Assembly: GCF_017948265.1 (NCBI RefSeq)
Contig: NZ_CP072852.1
Span: 2,728,001-2,792,000 of the forward strand
Reading direction: 5' to 3'
DNA from: Rhodoferax sp. PAMC 29310
GTDB lineage: Bacteria > Pseudomonadota > Gammaproteobacteria > Burkholderiales > Burkholderiaceae_C
DNA: 64,000 nt
The position numbers and the translations under genes were made by a program. The notes under the pieces are model-generated. The model was given only the letters and a program-made list of their open reading frames with translations. It had not been told where the DNA came from and did not search any database. Below are positions 29,654-41,412 of the stretch, in pieces; position 1 is the stretch's first letter; each line of letters begins with the position of its first letter.

Positions 29654-30034
29654 CTAGCGCTGCGTCGCTCGAATATAGGCCGTGATGTAGGCCACTTCGT
29701 CGGCATCCAGTCCAGCCACAGGCGGCATGTCGCCAAATCGCCAATGGTGGGCGCGTGCTCCATTTTTGACCGCCATTTGAAAAGCGGCATCGCCATGGTG
29801 CGATGGCTCATATACCTTGTGCAGGAATGGCGGGCCTTTGTCCGACCCCTGCAACATCGCCCCGTGACAACTCGCGCAGTTTTGAGAGTACAAAGGCCTT
29901 CCCAAGTTCGGATTGGGCATTAGCCCGGTACTTGGCGTTGGCATCGGGTGATCTTGCGCCTGAAGGGGCAAAGCGCTTGCGAGTAACAGTGCCAAGGCAA
30001 GGCCCTGGGCTTTGGAGATGGTTTTCAGTGGCAT
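29654..30034 (-). CDS. Small class I cytochrome c
   Basis: The start is placed at MPLKTISKAQGLALALLLAS (30034), which gives a signal peptide ending LQAQ. The 126-aa protein has one haem motif CASCH (Cys53, Cys56, His57) and an axial methionine in RFGDMPPVAGLD. It is a periplasmic electron carrier of unknown partner. A longer upstream frame exists but its product has no signal peptide at its start. Confidence 0.88.
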   Translation of the reverse strand: MPLKTISKAQGLALALLLASALPLQAQDHPMPTPSTGLMPNPNLGRPLYSQNCASCHGAMLQGSDKGPPFLHKVYEPSHHGDAAFQMAVKNGARAHHWRFGDMPPVAGLDADEVAYITAYIRATQR

Positions 30035-30259
30035 GGCGGCATTGATCCTGGTTGACGGACCGCCAGCCCACACCCTGCCAAACCGGCAGACTTGCGCTGA
30101 CGAAGTCAGCTTACCCGACCTGGGGCGTGGAATCCACCATATGCGGTGGCAAACGAAACAGTCCGAACGCAGGAAGGCCTTCGGTTGAGGTGAGTCGACG
30201 TTGATCGTTTCACGCAACATCGTTCACAATGCACTCACTATCGAGCCAGGGAAACTGCC

Positions 30260-31213
30260 ATGCATTTAAAACGACTGTTGTGGGGCCTCATCGGCATGGC
30301 TGCTACGCTGAGCAGCGTACATGCCCAACAGTATTTGTGCATTGGCACCGGTGGAACGGTCGGCACTTATTTCCCTGTGGGTGTATTGGTGGCCCAGTTG
30401 GTGAGTCAGCCAGGCAAAATTCTGGTCACAGCGCAGGCCAGCAATGGATCTTTGGGCAACGTCATTGGTGTGGCCAACGGCACACTGGAGTCAGGCTTTG
30501 TCCAAGCGGATGTGGCCAGTTGGGCCTACGCCGGCACGGGCATTTTCGCGGACAAAGCCGCAGTCCCGAGTTTGCGCCTGATCGCCAACCTGTACCCGGA
30601 AAGCATTCACATCGTGGTAAAAAAAGGTTCGGGCATCAAGACCGTGGCCGACCTCAGAGGCAAGCGCGTGGCGCTGGATGAGGCTGGTTCCGGAACCCTG
30701 ATCAACGCCAGACAAGTGCTCAATGCCTACGGCCTCAAGGAGTCCGATGTTCAGGCCGAATACATCAAACCCGGCATGGCAAGTGACCGATTGAGAGCCG
30801 GCATGCTGGACGCCTTCTTTTTGACCGCTGGGGCGCCGGCCCAGGCGATCTCAGACCTGGCCAGCAGCGGTTTTGAACTGGCGCTGTTGCCCATTGACGG
30901 CCCGGCCGCGACTCGCCTGCGCGCCGCCAGTCCTTTCTTTCAGACCGACACTATTGAAGCGGGCACCTACCCGGGTACCGCAGCGGCTCAGACGCTGGCT
31001 GTGGGTGCGTTGTGGGTAACCAGTGACAAGATCAGAGACGATTTGATCTATGAAGTCACAAAGTCCCTGTTTCAACCGGCCGCCCAAAAAGCACTGGCGG
31101 GTGGACATGTCAAAGGCCGGCTGATTACTTTGCAGCGTGCGGCGCAAGAGTCGGGCATTCCATTGCATCTTGGGGCACAGCGCTTCTACAGGGAAGCCGG
31201 GGTTTTGCGATAG
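30260..31213 (+). CDS. TAXI-family TRAP-type periplasmic binding protein
   Basis: The 317-aa protein has a signal peptide ending SVHAQ, then the TAXI opening LCIGTGGTVGTYFPVGVLVA, followed by VVKKGSGIKTVADLRGKRVA and AGMLDAFFLTAGAPAQAISD. TAXI proteins bind small ligands for TRAP transporters. No TRAP membrane gene is nearby; instead the stop is one base from the start of a Cache-PAS-GGDEF-EAL gene, so it may present ligand to that sensor rather than to a transporter (inference). Confidence 0.93.
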   Translation: MHLKRLLWGLIGMAATLSSVHAQQYLCIGTGGTVGTYFPVGVLVAQLVSQPGKILVTAQASNGSLGNVIGVANGTLESGFVQADVASWAYAGTGIFADKAAVPSLRLIANLYPESIHIVVKKGSGIKTVADLRGKRVALDEAGSGTLINARQVLNAYGLKESDVQAEYIKPGMASDRLRAGMLDAFFLTAGAPAQAISDLASSGFELALLPIDGPAATRLRAASPFFQTDTIEAGTYPGTAAAQTLAVGALWVTSDKIRDDLIYEVTKSLFQPAAQKALAGGHVKGRLITLQRAAQESGIPLHLGAQRFYREAGVLR

Positions 31214-31214
31214 C

Positions 31215-34200
31215 ATGAAACGGACACCGCAATTTGGCCTCACGCTCATGGCGGCCGCGGCCTGCCTGGCACTGGCCTTGCTCACGCTTTATGGCCTGAT
31301 GCGCGAGCGAACCCTTGCGCTGCATGTGGCCGAGGCGCAAACACAGAATCTGGCCCGCGTATTGGAGGAACACGCCCGTCAAACCTTGCTGCGGGTGCAG
31401 GGCCGCTTGGTGCAAGTTGACCACTTGCTGAACAGGCGCCTGTCTTCACCACAAGCGACCCAGGAACAACTGCTTGACCTTCTCCCATCGGACCGCCTGC
31501 TGGATGCGATTGAGGTGAGTGATGCCAACGGGTCGCTGGTATGGTCGACCCGATCGACCCCAAATGCATCACCAGGTAACATTTCCGACCGAGAGTACTT
31601 TCTACGCCATGTTCGTGGTGCGGACCGGGAGTTGGTGTTTGGCGGCCTTGAAAAGAGCACACCTGATGGGCCATGGGTTTTGCCCGTCAGCCGGCGTATC
31701 AGCACGCCAGACGGCAAATTCGCCGGCGTGATTGTGGCTTCTGTTCTTCCGTCCTACGTCCAAGCGTTCTACGACTCCATTGACCGGGGCAACGATGGCA
31801 TTGTGACGATGTTTCTGGCCTCCGGTCAAGTTGCAGTGACTTCCCCGTACACAATGTCGGTCATCAACCGGGATTGGGCGCAATCGCCACTGTTTCGAGA
31901 GGCACTGCCAAGCTGGCCCACGGGAACGGCACGTCAAGAGAGCGACACCGAGAACGTTGAGCGCGTCTACAGTTATCGCTCGCTCAATGACTACCCGGTG
32001 GTCGTCACCTATGGTTTGTCGATGCCAGCGGTATTGGCGCGCTGGCACGAATCAGTGATTCGCAACAGCCTGCTGCTGCTGGCGGCCATACTGACCCTGA
32101 TTGCCGTCGCCGTCGGCTGGACGCGCCATGACCGACGTCGACTGGTGGCGGAGCAGGCCTCGCATCGCAGCGAGTCACGCCTGCGCGCCATATTTGAAAC
32201 CGGACCGGAATGCATCAAGGTGGTGGACGCCAAGGGCAACCTGATCGAAATGAACCCTGCCGGCCTGACAATGGTTGAGGCGACATCGCTGGGCGACGTG
32301 CTCGGCAAGCCGGTACTAAGCCTGATTGCACCCGAATACTGCCAAGCCTTCTCTGACCTGCACCAGCAGGTGCTGGCCGGAAAAACCGTGCAACTGGAGT
32401 ATGAGGCGGTGGGCCTCCAGGGGCGCCGAAAATGGATGGCGACACACGCCACACCGTTGCACGACCAGGGCCAGATCGTGAATCTGTCGGTCACCCGGGA
32501 CATCACCGATCGCAAGCAAGCCGAACTGGACCTCCGCATTGCCGCTACGGCCTTTGAGGGGCAAGAAGGCATTTGTATTTTCAACGAAGATCAGGTGATT
32601 TTGCGGGTCAATCAGGCCTTCACAGAGATGACCGGTTTTTCTGCCACGGAGGCGGTAGGCCAGAGCCTGAAGCTGCTGGCTAGCGACCACCATGACCCCT
32701 CGTTCTTCCGGGGCTTGTGGCGCACCGTGGCGCGCACCGGGGCATGGCGGGGCGAAGTTCAGAGCCAACGCAAAAATGGCGAGGTGTTTGCGCAGGGCCT
32801 CACCGTGACCGGCGTCAAAAACGAGACGGGACAAGCGACTCACTACGTCGCGACCTTCGTCGACGTTTCGCAGCGCCGGGCGTCAGAAGAAAAAGTCCAA
32901 CGGCTGGCCTTTTTTGACGCGTTGACCGGCCTGCCCAACCGGCGCTTGCTGGTCGATCGCATGAGCATGGCCATGGTCACCGGAGCCCGCCACAAACGCA
33001 AAAGCGCCCTGCTGTTTGTCGATCTGGACAATTTCAAGACGATCAACGACACGCGCGGCCACCACCTGGGTGACCTGTTGCTTGAGCGGGTGGCCAAGCT
33101 CCTGAGCAGTTGTGTGCGAGCGGGCGACACCGTTGCGCGACTGGGCGGCGACGAGTTCGTGGTGATGCTGGAGTACCTTGACGAGGACGACCGGCAGGCA
33201 AGCAGCCAAGCCGAAGTCGTCGGCGAGAAAATTATTGCCGCCCTGAACGTCCCTCACAAACTCGGCGCCCAGGAATGCCATTGCACGGCCAGCATCGGCG
33301 TCACCTTGTTTGGAGGCAGCCTGCGCGAAAATGGCGAAGAGCCCCTCAAACGCGCCGACCTGGCGATGTACCAGGCCAAGATGGCGGGTCGCAACGCCTT
33401 GCGCTTCTTTGACATTCAAATGCAAGCCGTGGTGGACGCCAGAGCTGCCCTTGAGGTGCGTTTGCGGGAAGCCGTTCGCACCGACCAATTTGTGCTGCAT
33501 TACCAGGCCCAAGTTGGCGCCAACGGCGCGTTGACTGGCGTCGAGGCGCTGGTGCGCTGGCAGCCGGACGATGGCCTCATGGTGTCACCGGCAGACTTCA
33601 TTCCCCTGGCGGAAGAAACCGGACTGATCTTTGCCCTGGGCCATTGGGTGCTGGAGGCGGCCTGTCAGCAACTGGCACTGTGGGCTCTTCGGCCCGAGCG
33701 CGCCCACCTCTCCATCGCCGTCAACGTCAGCGCCCGTCAATTTCACCAGCCGGACTTTGTCGAGCAGGTGATGAGCGTGCTGGCCCAGACCGGGGCCAAC
33801 CCGGAGCGTCTCAAGCTCGAACTGACTGAAAGTCTGCTGGTGACGGACATCGAAGACGTGATCAGCAAGATGACCACGTTGAAGGCTCAAGGTGTCGGAT
33901 TTTCCCTGGACGACTTCGGCACCGGCTATTCGTCTCTCTCGTACCTGAAACGCCTGCCGCTGGACCAGCTCAAGATTGACCAAGGCTTTGTGACCCACAT
34001 CCTGACAGACGCCAATGACGCGGCCATTGCCAAGATGGTGGTGGCACTGGCAGACAGCCTGGGGCTGTCGGTGATTGCCGAGGGGGTGGAGAGCGCGGCC
34101 CAGCGCGACTTTCTGGCCAGCCAGGGTTGCTACGCCTACCAGGGTTATTTCTTCAGCCGGCCGCTGCCCATTCAAGCGTTTGAGGCCTTCGCCGACCAAC

Positions 34201-34244
34201 CACCAGCGACGCTAGCGACGCTAGCGCCCGATGCTCTGCTATGA
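31215..34244 (+). CDS. Bifunctional c-di-GMP enzyme: Cache-PAS-PAS-GGDEF-EAL
   Basis: The start at MKRTPQFGLTLMAAAACLAL (31215) places TAG-C-ATG coupling with the TAXI gene. Layout of the 1009 aa: transmembrane helix (~8-28), periplasmic Cache-type sensor (~40-275), second helix (~283-302), PAS (~320-430), PAS (~440-555), GGDEF (GGDEF at 644-648, so cyclase competent) and EAL (EALVRW at 777; ELTESLLVTDIE; DDFGTGYSSLSYLKRLP; AEGVES). Both catalytic motifs look intact. It should make or break cyclic di-GMP in response to a periplasmic signal. The far C terminus is followed by a short GCTAT/ATAGC palindrome. Confidence 0.95.
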   Translation: MKRTPQFGLTLMAAAACLALALLTLYGLMRERTLALHVAEAQTQNLARVLEEHARQTLLRVQGRLVQVDHLLNRRLSSPQATQEQLLDLLPSDRLLDAIEVSDANGSLVWSTRSTPNASPGNISDREYFLRHVRGADRELVFGGLEKSTPDGPWVLPVSRRISTPDGKFAGVIVASVLPSYVQAFYDSIDRGNDGIVTMFLASGQVAVTSPYTMSVINRDWAQSPLFREALPSWPTGTARQESDTENVERVYSYRSLNDYPVVVTYGLSMPAVLARWHESVIRNSLLLLAAILTLIAVAVGWTRHDRRRLVAEQASHRSESRLRAIFETGPECIKVVDAKGNLIEMNPAGLTMVEATSLGDVLGKPVLSLIAPEYCQAFSDLHQQVLAGKTVQLEYEAVGLQGRRKWMATHATPLHDQGQIVNLSVTRDITDRKQAELDLRIAATAFEGQEGICIFNEDQVILRVNQAFTEMTGFSATEAVGQSLKLLASDHHDPSFFRGLWRTVARTGAWRGEVQSQRKNGEVFAQGLTVTGVKNETGQATHYVATFVDVSQRRASEEKVQRLAFFDALTGLPNRRLLVDRMSMAMVTGARHKRKSALLFVDLDNFKTINDTRGHHLGDLLLERVAKLLSSCVRAGDTVARLGGDEFVVMLEYLDEDDRQASSQAEVVGEKIIAALNVPHKLGAQECHCTASIGVTLFGGSLRENGEEPLKRADLAMYQAKMAGRNALRFFDIQMQAVVDARAALEVRLREAVRTDQFVLHYQAQVGANGALTGVEALVRWQPDDGLMVSPADFIPLAEETGLIFALGHWVLEAACQQLALWALRPERAHLSIAVNVSARQFHQPDFVEQVMSVLAQTGANPERLKLELTESLLVTDIEDVISKMTTLKAQGVGFSLDDFGTGYSSLSYLKRLPLDQLKIDQGFVTHILTDANDAAIAKMVVALADSLGLSVIAEGVESAAQRDFLASQGCYAYQGYFFSRPLPIQAFEAFADQPPATLATLAPDALL

Positions 34245-34422
34245 CAATAGCAGCGTCTTATTGAGGCTTTACAAGGGCGTCGAGCTGTTTTCTTCGATGA
34301 AAACCGAAGCCAGGCAAAAGATACCCGCCGGCTTCGCTCCACCGAAGCATTGAATCTCACGGCAACGGTGTGTTGCGGCAGTGGAATGTCGTGGGTAGGG
34401 GCACGACCCATAGAATTTGCCC

Positions 34423-35643
34423 ATGAAAGATTCAAAGCAAGACCCTGGAATTTTGTTCAACCCACTGAGACTGCCCTGTGGGGTCATCCTGAAGAACCGG
34501 ATTGCAAAATCTGCGATGTCGGACTCCTTGGGTGATGGCACGGGGCACCCCACACCAGCGCAGAACCGGCTCTACCAGCGTTGGTCTGAAGGGGGCTTGG
34601 CCATCTCTATCATCGGCGAGGTGCAAGGCAGCGCGGGCTACGCAGAGAAGCCCGGCAATCTGGTGCTGAACGACGCCTCCGACGTGGGCCGCTTTCAGGC
34701 GTTGGCCCAACAGGGCGGCGAAAACGGCACCGGGCTTTGGCTGCAACTCGGTCATGCCGGGGCGTTGGCTTACTCGCCCACCAGCACCCCCAAAGGCCCA
34801 AGCGCGCTTGATCTGCCCGGTCTGAGCTGCGCTGAAATGCCATTGGCTGAGATTCGTCAATTGCCGTCGGAATTTGCGAAGACCGCGCGACTGGCGCAAC
34901 AGGCCGGTTTCGGCGGTGTGCAAATCCACGCCGCGCACGGGTTTCTTCTCAGCCAGTTTCTTTCGCCACTGTTTAACCAGCGGCGCGACGACTATGGTGG
35001 CGCCATTGCCAACCGCATGCGGCTTCTGCTGGCGTCCATCGCAGCCACCCGCGCCGCTGTCGGACCCGACTTCCCCATCGCGGTGAAGCTCAACTCCTCA
35101 GACCAGTTGGAGGGCGGTTTTGACGAGCACGATGCGCTCGAGGTGGTCGCGGCGCTGGATCAGACATCAGTCGACTTGATCGACATCAGCGGTGGAACCT
35201 ACTTCCCGGGTGCCAAGGCCGCCTCCGACGGCACCTGGCAGGGCCCCTATTTCATTGAATTTGCGAAGCGGGCCCGCGCGGTGACGAGCAAGCCGCTGAT
35301 GCTGACAGGCGGCTTCAAAACGCGCACGCAGGCCCAAGACGCTGTGGCCAGCGGCGCGGTCGACATCGTGGGTCTGGCTCGCGCACTCGCCCTGGAGCCA
35401 TCACTTCCCAAGCGCTGGCAAGCCGACCAGTCGCTGGCGCCTGATTTCCCCCGGTTCAGCGATGCTCCAGAGGGCGGCATCACTGCGTGGTACACGATGC
35501 GCTTGACGGACATCGGCGCGGACCTGGAAACAAACGATGTAGGCGAACTCGGGCAAGCCATTCGCGACTATGATGCCCGCGACAAAATTCGAACAGAAGT
35601 CTGGTTGCGTCACTTCGTGCGTAACGGCGCGGGACAGACCTGA
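34423..35643 (+). CDS. NADH:flavin oxidoreductase (Old Yellow Enzyme family)
   Basis: The 406-aa FMN enzyme has the OYE pattern: LFNPLRLPCGVILKNRIAKS, GAYSPTSTPKGP-like loop, HAAHGFLLSQFLSPLFNQRR with the substrate His-x-x-His/Asn region, VKLNSSDQLEGGFDEHDALE and a C-terminal flavin phosphate site (LTGGFKTRTQAQDAV; VDIVGLARALALEPSLP). No iron-sulfur domain of the dienoyl-CoA reductase type is present. ATG 34417 two codons earlier is an alternative start. Substrate unknown. It converges with recQ. Confidence 0.92.
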   Translation: MKDSKQDPGILFNPLRLPCGVILKNRIAKSAMSDSLGDGTGHPTPAQNRLYQRWSEGGLAISIIGEVQGSAGYAEKPGNLVLNDASDVGRFQALAQQGGENGTGLWLQLGHAGALAYSPTSTPKGPSALDLPGLSCAEMPLAEIRQLPSEFAKTARLAQQAGFGGVQIHAAHGFLLSQFLSPLFNQRRDDYGGAIANRMRLLLASIAATRAAVGPDFPIAVKLNSSDQLEGGFDEHDALEVVAALDQTSVDLIDISGGTYFPGAKAASDGTWQGPYFIEFAKRARAVTSKPLMLTGGFKTRTQAQDAVASGAVDIVGLARALALEPSLPKRWQADQSLAPDFPRFSDAPEGGITAWYTMRLTDIGADLETNDVGELGQAIRDYDARDKIRTEVWLRHFVRNGAGQT

Positions 35644-35665
35644 ATAGCAGCCCCACTGGCGCCGA

Positions 35666-37504
35666 TCAGGCGGCCACCACCCGCAGCACTTCTTCGCCGT
35701 AAGCTTCCAGCTTTTTCGCCCCCAGGCCGGTGATGCCCTGCAAGTCATCCAATGACTGCGGTGCTCGCTCGGCAATGGCCGCCAGCGTCGCGTCGTGGAA
35801 GATGACATAGGCCGGCAGGTTGTGCTCTTTGGCCACCTCGGCGCGCCAGGCCTTAAGGGCCACATAGCGCTCCTGCCCGTCGGCGTCCAGCGACGCCGGC
35901 ACCTTGGGTGCCGCCGTGGCGCTGCGCCGGGGCTTTCGCACTGCGGGGCTTGAGAGGGATTCGCGCAGACGCACCGCCACCTCGCCCTTGAGCACGGCCC
36001 GCGAGCCATCCGTGAGTTGCAAGGTGTTGAAGGCTTCGGCATCCACCGCCACTGCGCCAATGGCGATCAGCTGGCGCAAGACGCCCCGCAGCTGCAGCTC
36101 GGACAATTCGGCGCCAATGCCAAAGGTGCTCAAGGACTCATGCCCGCGCTGGGTGACCTTCTCGGTCGTTTTGCCGCGCAAGATATCCATGATGTGGCCC
36201 GCGCCATAGCTGGTGCCGCCGGATTGCTGCAGCCGGTAAATGGTGCTGAGCAGCTTGCGCGCGGCGTCCGTGCCGTCCCACACGGCGGGTGGTTGCAGGC
36301 AGTTGTCGCAGTTGCCGCAAGGCTCACTGGCTTCGTCAAAGTAAGCCAGCAGCCGCACGCGCCGGCAATCGGTGGCCTCGGCCAGGCCCAAAAGCGCGTC
36401 CAGCTTGCCGCGCAGGCCCTGCTTGAATTCCTCGCCCGCCGGGCTCTCGTCAATCATGCGGCGCTGGTTCACCACGTCTTGCAGGCCGTAGCACATCCAG
36501 GCATTGGCGGGCTCGCCGTCGCGACCGGCGCGGCCGGTTTCCTGGTAGTAGCCTTCAATGTTTTTGGGCATGTCCAGGTGCGCCACAAAGCGCACATCGG
36601 GCTTGTTGATGCCCATACCAAAGGCGATGGTGGCGACCATGACAATGCCTTCACTGCGCAAAAAACGGTCCTGGTTGGTCTGGCGCACCGCCACATCCAG
36701 CCCCGCGTGGTAGGGCAGCGCATTAACTCCCTGGTCACACAGCATTTGCGCAACTTCTTCGACCCGGCGGCGCGACTGGCAATAGACGATGCCAGCGTCG
36801 CCCGCATGTTCGGTGCCGATGAATCGCAGCAACTGCTGCGAGGCTTCGCGCTTTTCAACTATGGTGTAGCTGATGTTGGGCCGGTCAAAACTGCTGACAA
36901 ATTGCCCGGCGTCCTGCAGTTGCAAGCGCTCAACAATGTCTTGCCGCGTTAGCGCGTCCGCCGTGGCGGTGAGCGCAATACGGGGCACGTTGGCATACCG
37001 CTCATGCAACACCGTCAAGGCGCGGTATTCGGGCCGGAAGTCATGGCCCCACTGGCTCACGCAATGCGCCTCGTCAATGGCAAACAACGCCAGTTGGCCG
37101 CGCTCGTACAGGGAATCGAGTTGCGCCAGAAAACGTGGCGTTGTCACCCGCTCCGGGGCCGCGTACAGCAGGGTGATGTCACCCCGCAACAGCCGCTTTT
37201 CCACCTGCGAGGCCTCTTCGCCCAACAACGTGGAATTGAGAAACGCGGCGCTCACGCCGGCCTCGTGCAGGGCGCCCACTTGGTCGTGCATCAGGGCAAT
37301 CAGGGGAGAAATCACCACCGTGATGCCTTGCCCGGCCTGCTGGCGGGCAATGGCCGGAATCTGGTAGCACAGTGACTTGCCGCCGCCGGTGGGCATCAGC
37401 ACCAGCGCATCGCCACCGCCCACCACGTGCTCCATGATGGCTTGCTGCGGGCCGCGGAACTGGTCGTAACCAAAGACTTCTTGAAGAATGAGCTGAATGG
37501 ACAA
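35666..37504 (-). CDS. recQ: ATP-dependent DNA helicase RecQ
   Basis: RecQ unwinds DNA 3'-5' in recombination and repair. The 612-aa protein has Walker A TGGGKS (Lys43), DEAH (142-145), the aromatic-rich loop [25 protein letters not shown] in motif VI, a zinc-binding RQC region ([12 protein letters not shown]), and a C-terminal HRDC domain ([20 protein letters not shown]). It is divergent from metH part 1. Confidence 0.97.
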   Translation of the reverse strand: MSIQLILQEVFGYDQFRGPQQAIMEHVVGGGDALVLMPTGGGKSLCYQIPAIARQQAGQGITVVISPLIALMHDQVGALHEAGVSAAFLNSTLLGEEASQVEKRLLRGDITLLYAAPERVTTPRFLAQLDSLYERGQLALFAIDEAHCVSQWGHDFRPEYRALTVLHERYANVPRIALTATADALTRQDIVERLQLQDAGQFVSSFDRPNISYTIVEKREASQQLLRFIGTEHAGDAGIVYCQSRRRVEEVAQMLCDQGVNALPYHAGLDVAVRQTNQDRFLRSEGIVMVATIAFGMGINKPDVRFVAHLDMPKNIEGYYQETGRAGRDGEPANAWMCYGLQDVVNQRRMIDESPAGEEFKQGLRGKLDALLGLAEATDCRRVRLLAYFDEASEPCGNCDNCLQPPAVWDGTDAARKLLSTIYRLQQSGGTSYGAGHIMDILRGKTTEKVTQRGHESLSTFGIGAELSELQLRGVLRQLIAIGAVAVDAEAFNTLQLTDGSRAVLKGEVAVRLRESLSSPAVRKPRRSATAAPKVPASLDADGQERYVALKAWRAEVAKEHNLPAYVIFHDATLAAIAERAPQSLDDLQGITGLGAKKLEAYGEEVLRVVAA

Positions 37505-37512
37505 AACGTGAC

Positions 37513-37580
37513 GCTATTGATTAGATAGCTGCTTGCGCAGAACTACCGGGGGCTAGAGGCTTATTTGGCTTGTAAAAATA
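37513..37580 (+). repeat. Dispersed 68-nt repeat, copy A (recQ-metH gap)
   Basis: GCTAT at 37513 and ATAGC at 37525, then TGCTTGCGC, 11 variable bases, GGGCTAGAGGC and TTATTTGGCTTGTAAAAAT. This is the clearest copy, lying just upstream of recQ and ~150 bases before metH part 1. Confidence 0.8.
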
Positions 37581-37726
37581 CACCAGGGAGAAATTTTCAA
37601 GCCCCCTATTGTCCGGGGTTTGTAGGACCCTTTGCGCTGACTGTGTTCTGAGTGTTCGTTGGCAACAGCCGCACCAAACACCGCGTGCCACCGAGGGCTT
37701 GTGACATTTTCTACAATGGAGCCGCT

Positions 37727-38773
<1,047 letters not shown>

Positions 38774-38805
38774 GCCCAGAAAAACACCGTTGCGCACGCC
38801 ACGAG

Positions 38806-38841
38806 AAAAGGGCAGAAGGATTCAATCCTTCTGCCCTTTTT
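38806..38841. terminator. Bidirectional intrinsic terminator between metH part 1 and icd
   Basis: Arms AAAAGGGCAGAAGGA and TCCTTCTGCCCTTTT, ~15 bp, small loop, with T runs on both strands (TTTTTGTTG on plus; TTTTC on minus). It serves the two convergent genes. Confidence 0.9.
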
Positions 38842-38889
38842 GTTGTTCAGCTCACCGGTGCCGTCGCACCAATGAGCCGCAGACAACGA

Positions 38890-41121
38890 TCAAGCCTGCG
38901 CCGCAGCCAAGACGGCGTTGAAGGTGGCGCTGGGGCGCATGATGGCGGAAACCTTCACGGGGTCCGCCAGGTAATAGCCACCAATGTCCACGGGCTTGCC
39001 TTGCACTTCTTTGAGTTCTGCCACGATTTGCTGCTCGCCATCGGCCAGCGCCTTGGCCAGCGGTGCGAACTTCGCTTGCAGCTCCTTGTCGTCGGTCTGT
39101 GCGGCCAACGCTTGCGCCCAGTACATGGCAAGGTAGAAATGGCTGCCCCGGTTGTCCAACTCGCCCGTGCGGGTGGAAGGGCCCTTGTTGTGGTCCAGAA
39201 ACTGGCCGGTGGCATCATCCAGGGTCTGGGCCAGAATCGTGGCCTTTTTGTTGCCGGTTTTTTGCCCCAGGTCTTCCAGCGAGACCGCCAATGCCAGGAA
39301 TTCGCCCAGCGAATCCCAGCGCAGGTGGTTTTCTTCCACCAACTGTTTGACGTGCTTGGGGGCCGAGCCGCCCGCACCCGTTTCGAACATGCCACCACCG
39401 GCCATCAACGGCACGATGGACAACATCTTGGCGCTGGTGCCCAGCTCCATGATGGGGAACAAGTCGGTCAGGTAGTCGCGCAGGATGTTGCCGGTCACTG
39501 AAATGGTGTCCAAACCCCGGTTCACGCGCTCCAGCGTGAAGCGCATGGCACGCACTTGCGACATGATCTGGATGTCCAGACCCGTGGTGTCGTGCTCTTT
39601 GAGGTAGACATCAACCTTCTTGATCAGCTCTGCCTCGTGTGGGCGGTACGGGTCCAGCCAGAACACGGCGGGCATGCCGGAATTGCGGGCACGGTTGACG
39701 GCCAGTTTGACCCAGTCGCGAATCGGTGCGTCTTTGACCTGGCACATGCGCCAGATGTCGCCCATCTCCACGTTCTGCGACAGCAGCACTTCACCGGTGG
39801 CGAGGTCCACAATGTTGGCGACGCCGCCTTCAGCGACTTCAAAGGTCTTGTCGTGCGAGCCGTATTCTTCGGCCTGCTGGGCCATCAAGCCCACGTTGGG
39901 CACGGTGCCCATGGTCTTGGGGTCGAAGTTGCCGTGCCATTTGCAGAAGTTGATCATCTCCTGGTAAATGCGCGCAAAGGTGGACTCGGGCATCACGGCC
40001 TTCACGTCTTTCAGGCGGCCGTCGGCACCCCACATCTTGCCGCCATTGCGAATCATGGCGGGCATGGAGGCGTCCACAATGATGTCGTTGGGCGAATGGA
40101 AGTTGGTAATGCCCTTGGCCGAATCGACCATGGCCAACTCAGGACGGTTGGCGTGACACGCGTGCAAATCGGCCTGAATTTCTTCGCGGGTGGATTGCGG
40201 CAGCGTGGCGATCTTGTCGTACAGGTTGGCCATGCCGTTGTTGACGTTCACACCGATCTGGTCAAACAAGGCGCCGTGCTTGGCAAAGGCATCCTTGTAG
40301 AAAATCTTCACGCAGTGACCAAACACGATGGGGTGCGACACCTTCATCATGGTGGCCTTGACGTGCAACGAGAACATCACGCCGGTCTTGTAGGCGTCGT
40401 CAATTTCTTTCTCGTAAAAGACGACCAGCTCCTTCTTGCTCATGAACATGTTGTCAATGATCTCGCCGGCCAACAGCGACACCTTGGGCTTGAGCACCAG
40501 GGTCTTGCCGCTGGTGGTGATCAGTTCCATCTTGACATCACGGGCCTTGTCCAGCGTCATGGACTTTTCGCCATGGTAGAAGTCGCCATGGTGCATGTGC
40601 GAAACGTGTGACCGGGAGGCCTGGCTCCACGGCGCCATCGAATGCGGGTTCTTGCGCGCGTATTCCTTGACGGCCTTGGGCGCGCGGCGATCCGAATTGC
40701 CTTCGCGCAACACCGGGTTCACGGCACTGCCAATGCAATTTGCATAGCGCGCACGAACCGCCTTGTCGTCGTCTGTTTTCGGGTCTTCGGGGAAGTCGGG
40801 AATCGCATAGCCCTTGCCCTGCAACTCGCGGATGCAGGCAATCAACTGGCCCACGGAGGCACTGATGTTGGGTAGCTTGATGATGTTGGTCTCGGGCAGC
40901 AAGGTTTTTTTGCCCAACTCGGCCAGTGTTTTGGGTACTTTCTGCGCGTCCGACAAGGACTCCGGGAACTCAGCCAGCACGCGGGCGGCAACGGAAATGT
41001 CGCTTTCTTCGATGTCGATGCCTGCGGGCGCGGCAAAGGTCCTAATGACGGGCAGAAAAGAATAAGTCGCCAGCAATGGCGCCTCATCCGTGAGTGTGTA
41101 GATGATTTTCGATGCGCTCAT
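38890..41121 (-). CDS. icd: Isocitrate dehydrogenase, monomeric NADP-dependent type
   Basis: The 743-aa enzyme ([20 protein letters not shown]) belongs to the ~80-kDa monomeric IDH class, with [16 protein letters not shown] segment ([20 protein letters not shown]), [19 protein letters not shown] and [15 protein letters not shown] region ([20 protein letters not shown]). It oxidises isocitrate to 2-oxoglutarate. It is inserted, on the opposite strand, between the two methionine synthase genes. Confidence 0.97.
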   Translation of the reverse strand: MSASKIIYTLTDEAPLLATYSFLPVIRTFAAPAGIDIEESDISVAARVLAEFPESLSDAQKVPKTLAELGKKTLLPETNIIKLPNISASVGQLIACIRELQGKGYAIPDFPEDPKTDDDKAVRARYANCIGSAVNPVLREGNSDRRAPKAVKEYARKNPHSMAPWSQASRSHVSHMHHGDFYHGEKSMTLDKARDVKMELITTSGKTLVLKPKVSLLAGEIIDNMFMSKKELVVFYEKEIDDAYKTGVMFSLHVKATMMKVSHPIVFGHCVKIFYKDAFAKHGALFDQIGVNVNNGMANLYDKIATLPQSTREEIQADLHACHANRPELAMVDSAKGITNFHSPNDIIVDASMPAMIRNGGKMWGADGRLKDVKAVMPESTFARIYQEMINFCKWHGNFDPKTMGTVPNVGLMAQQAEEYGSHDKTFEVAEGGVANIVDLATGEVLLSQNVEMGDIWRMCQVKDAPIRDWVKLAVNRARNSGMPAVFWLDPYRPHEAELIKKVDVYLKEHDTTGLDIQIMSQVRAMRFTLERVNRGLDTISVTGNILRDYLTDLFPIMELGTSAKMLSIVPLMAGGGMFETGAGGSAPKHVKQLVEENHLRWDSLGEFLALAVSLEDLGQKTGNKKATILAQTLDDATGQFLDHNKGPSTRTGELDNRGSHFYLAMYWAQALAAQTDDKELQAKFAPLAKALADGEQQIVAELKEVQGKPVDIGGYYLADPVKVSAIMRPSATFNAVLAAAQA

Positions 41122-41320
41122 GGTCGTCGTCCTCTTCGGAATGTGAGTAAATTTATCGTGCCACTATATGGGATAGTCTTTTCACCAAGCGAAAAGGCTA
41201 TCTCTCAGCATAAAAGTTATTTCTTACGGGGCGCTTGGATCAAGCAAAAACCAGGTGGTTTTTCCAAACTGAGATCGCCCCAACGCAGAGATTGAAGCAA
41301 TCCCCTTAAAATAGAGGCCT

Positions 41321-41412
41321 TCCAAGGAGCGTTGCAGCAGGTCGCCCGACCTGTCAGGCTTGGAGATTCCCAACGACGCTCACCTGAAATTTGTCATCCA
41401 CAGGTGAGCCGC
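41321..41412 (+). promoter_or_regulatory. S-adenosylhomocysteine (SAH) riboswitch controlling metH part 2
   Basis: The sequence matches the ahcY-type SAH aptamer: TCCAAGGAGCGTTGCAGC at 41321, internal hairpin CAGGTC-GCCC-GACCTG (41338-41353), CAGGCTTGGA, and CAACGACGCTCACC. GAGCG (41327-31) can pair with CGCTC (41377-81), and TCCAAG with CTTGGA (41321-26/41359-64). GCTCACCTG (41378-86) is perfectly complementary to CAGGTGAGC (41401-09), which contains the ribosome binding site. SAH binding should free the site, an ON switch. A -10 (TAAAAT, 41307-12) puts the transcript start at ~41320. Confidence 0.88.

Noticed and set aside
34236..34280. GCTATGACAATAGC palindrome after the GGDEF-EAL gene
   Set aside because: It shares the GCTAT/ATAGC arms but has a four-base rather than seven-base spacer and no downstream match, so it is not counted as a repeat copy.
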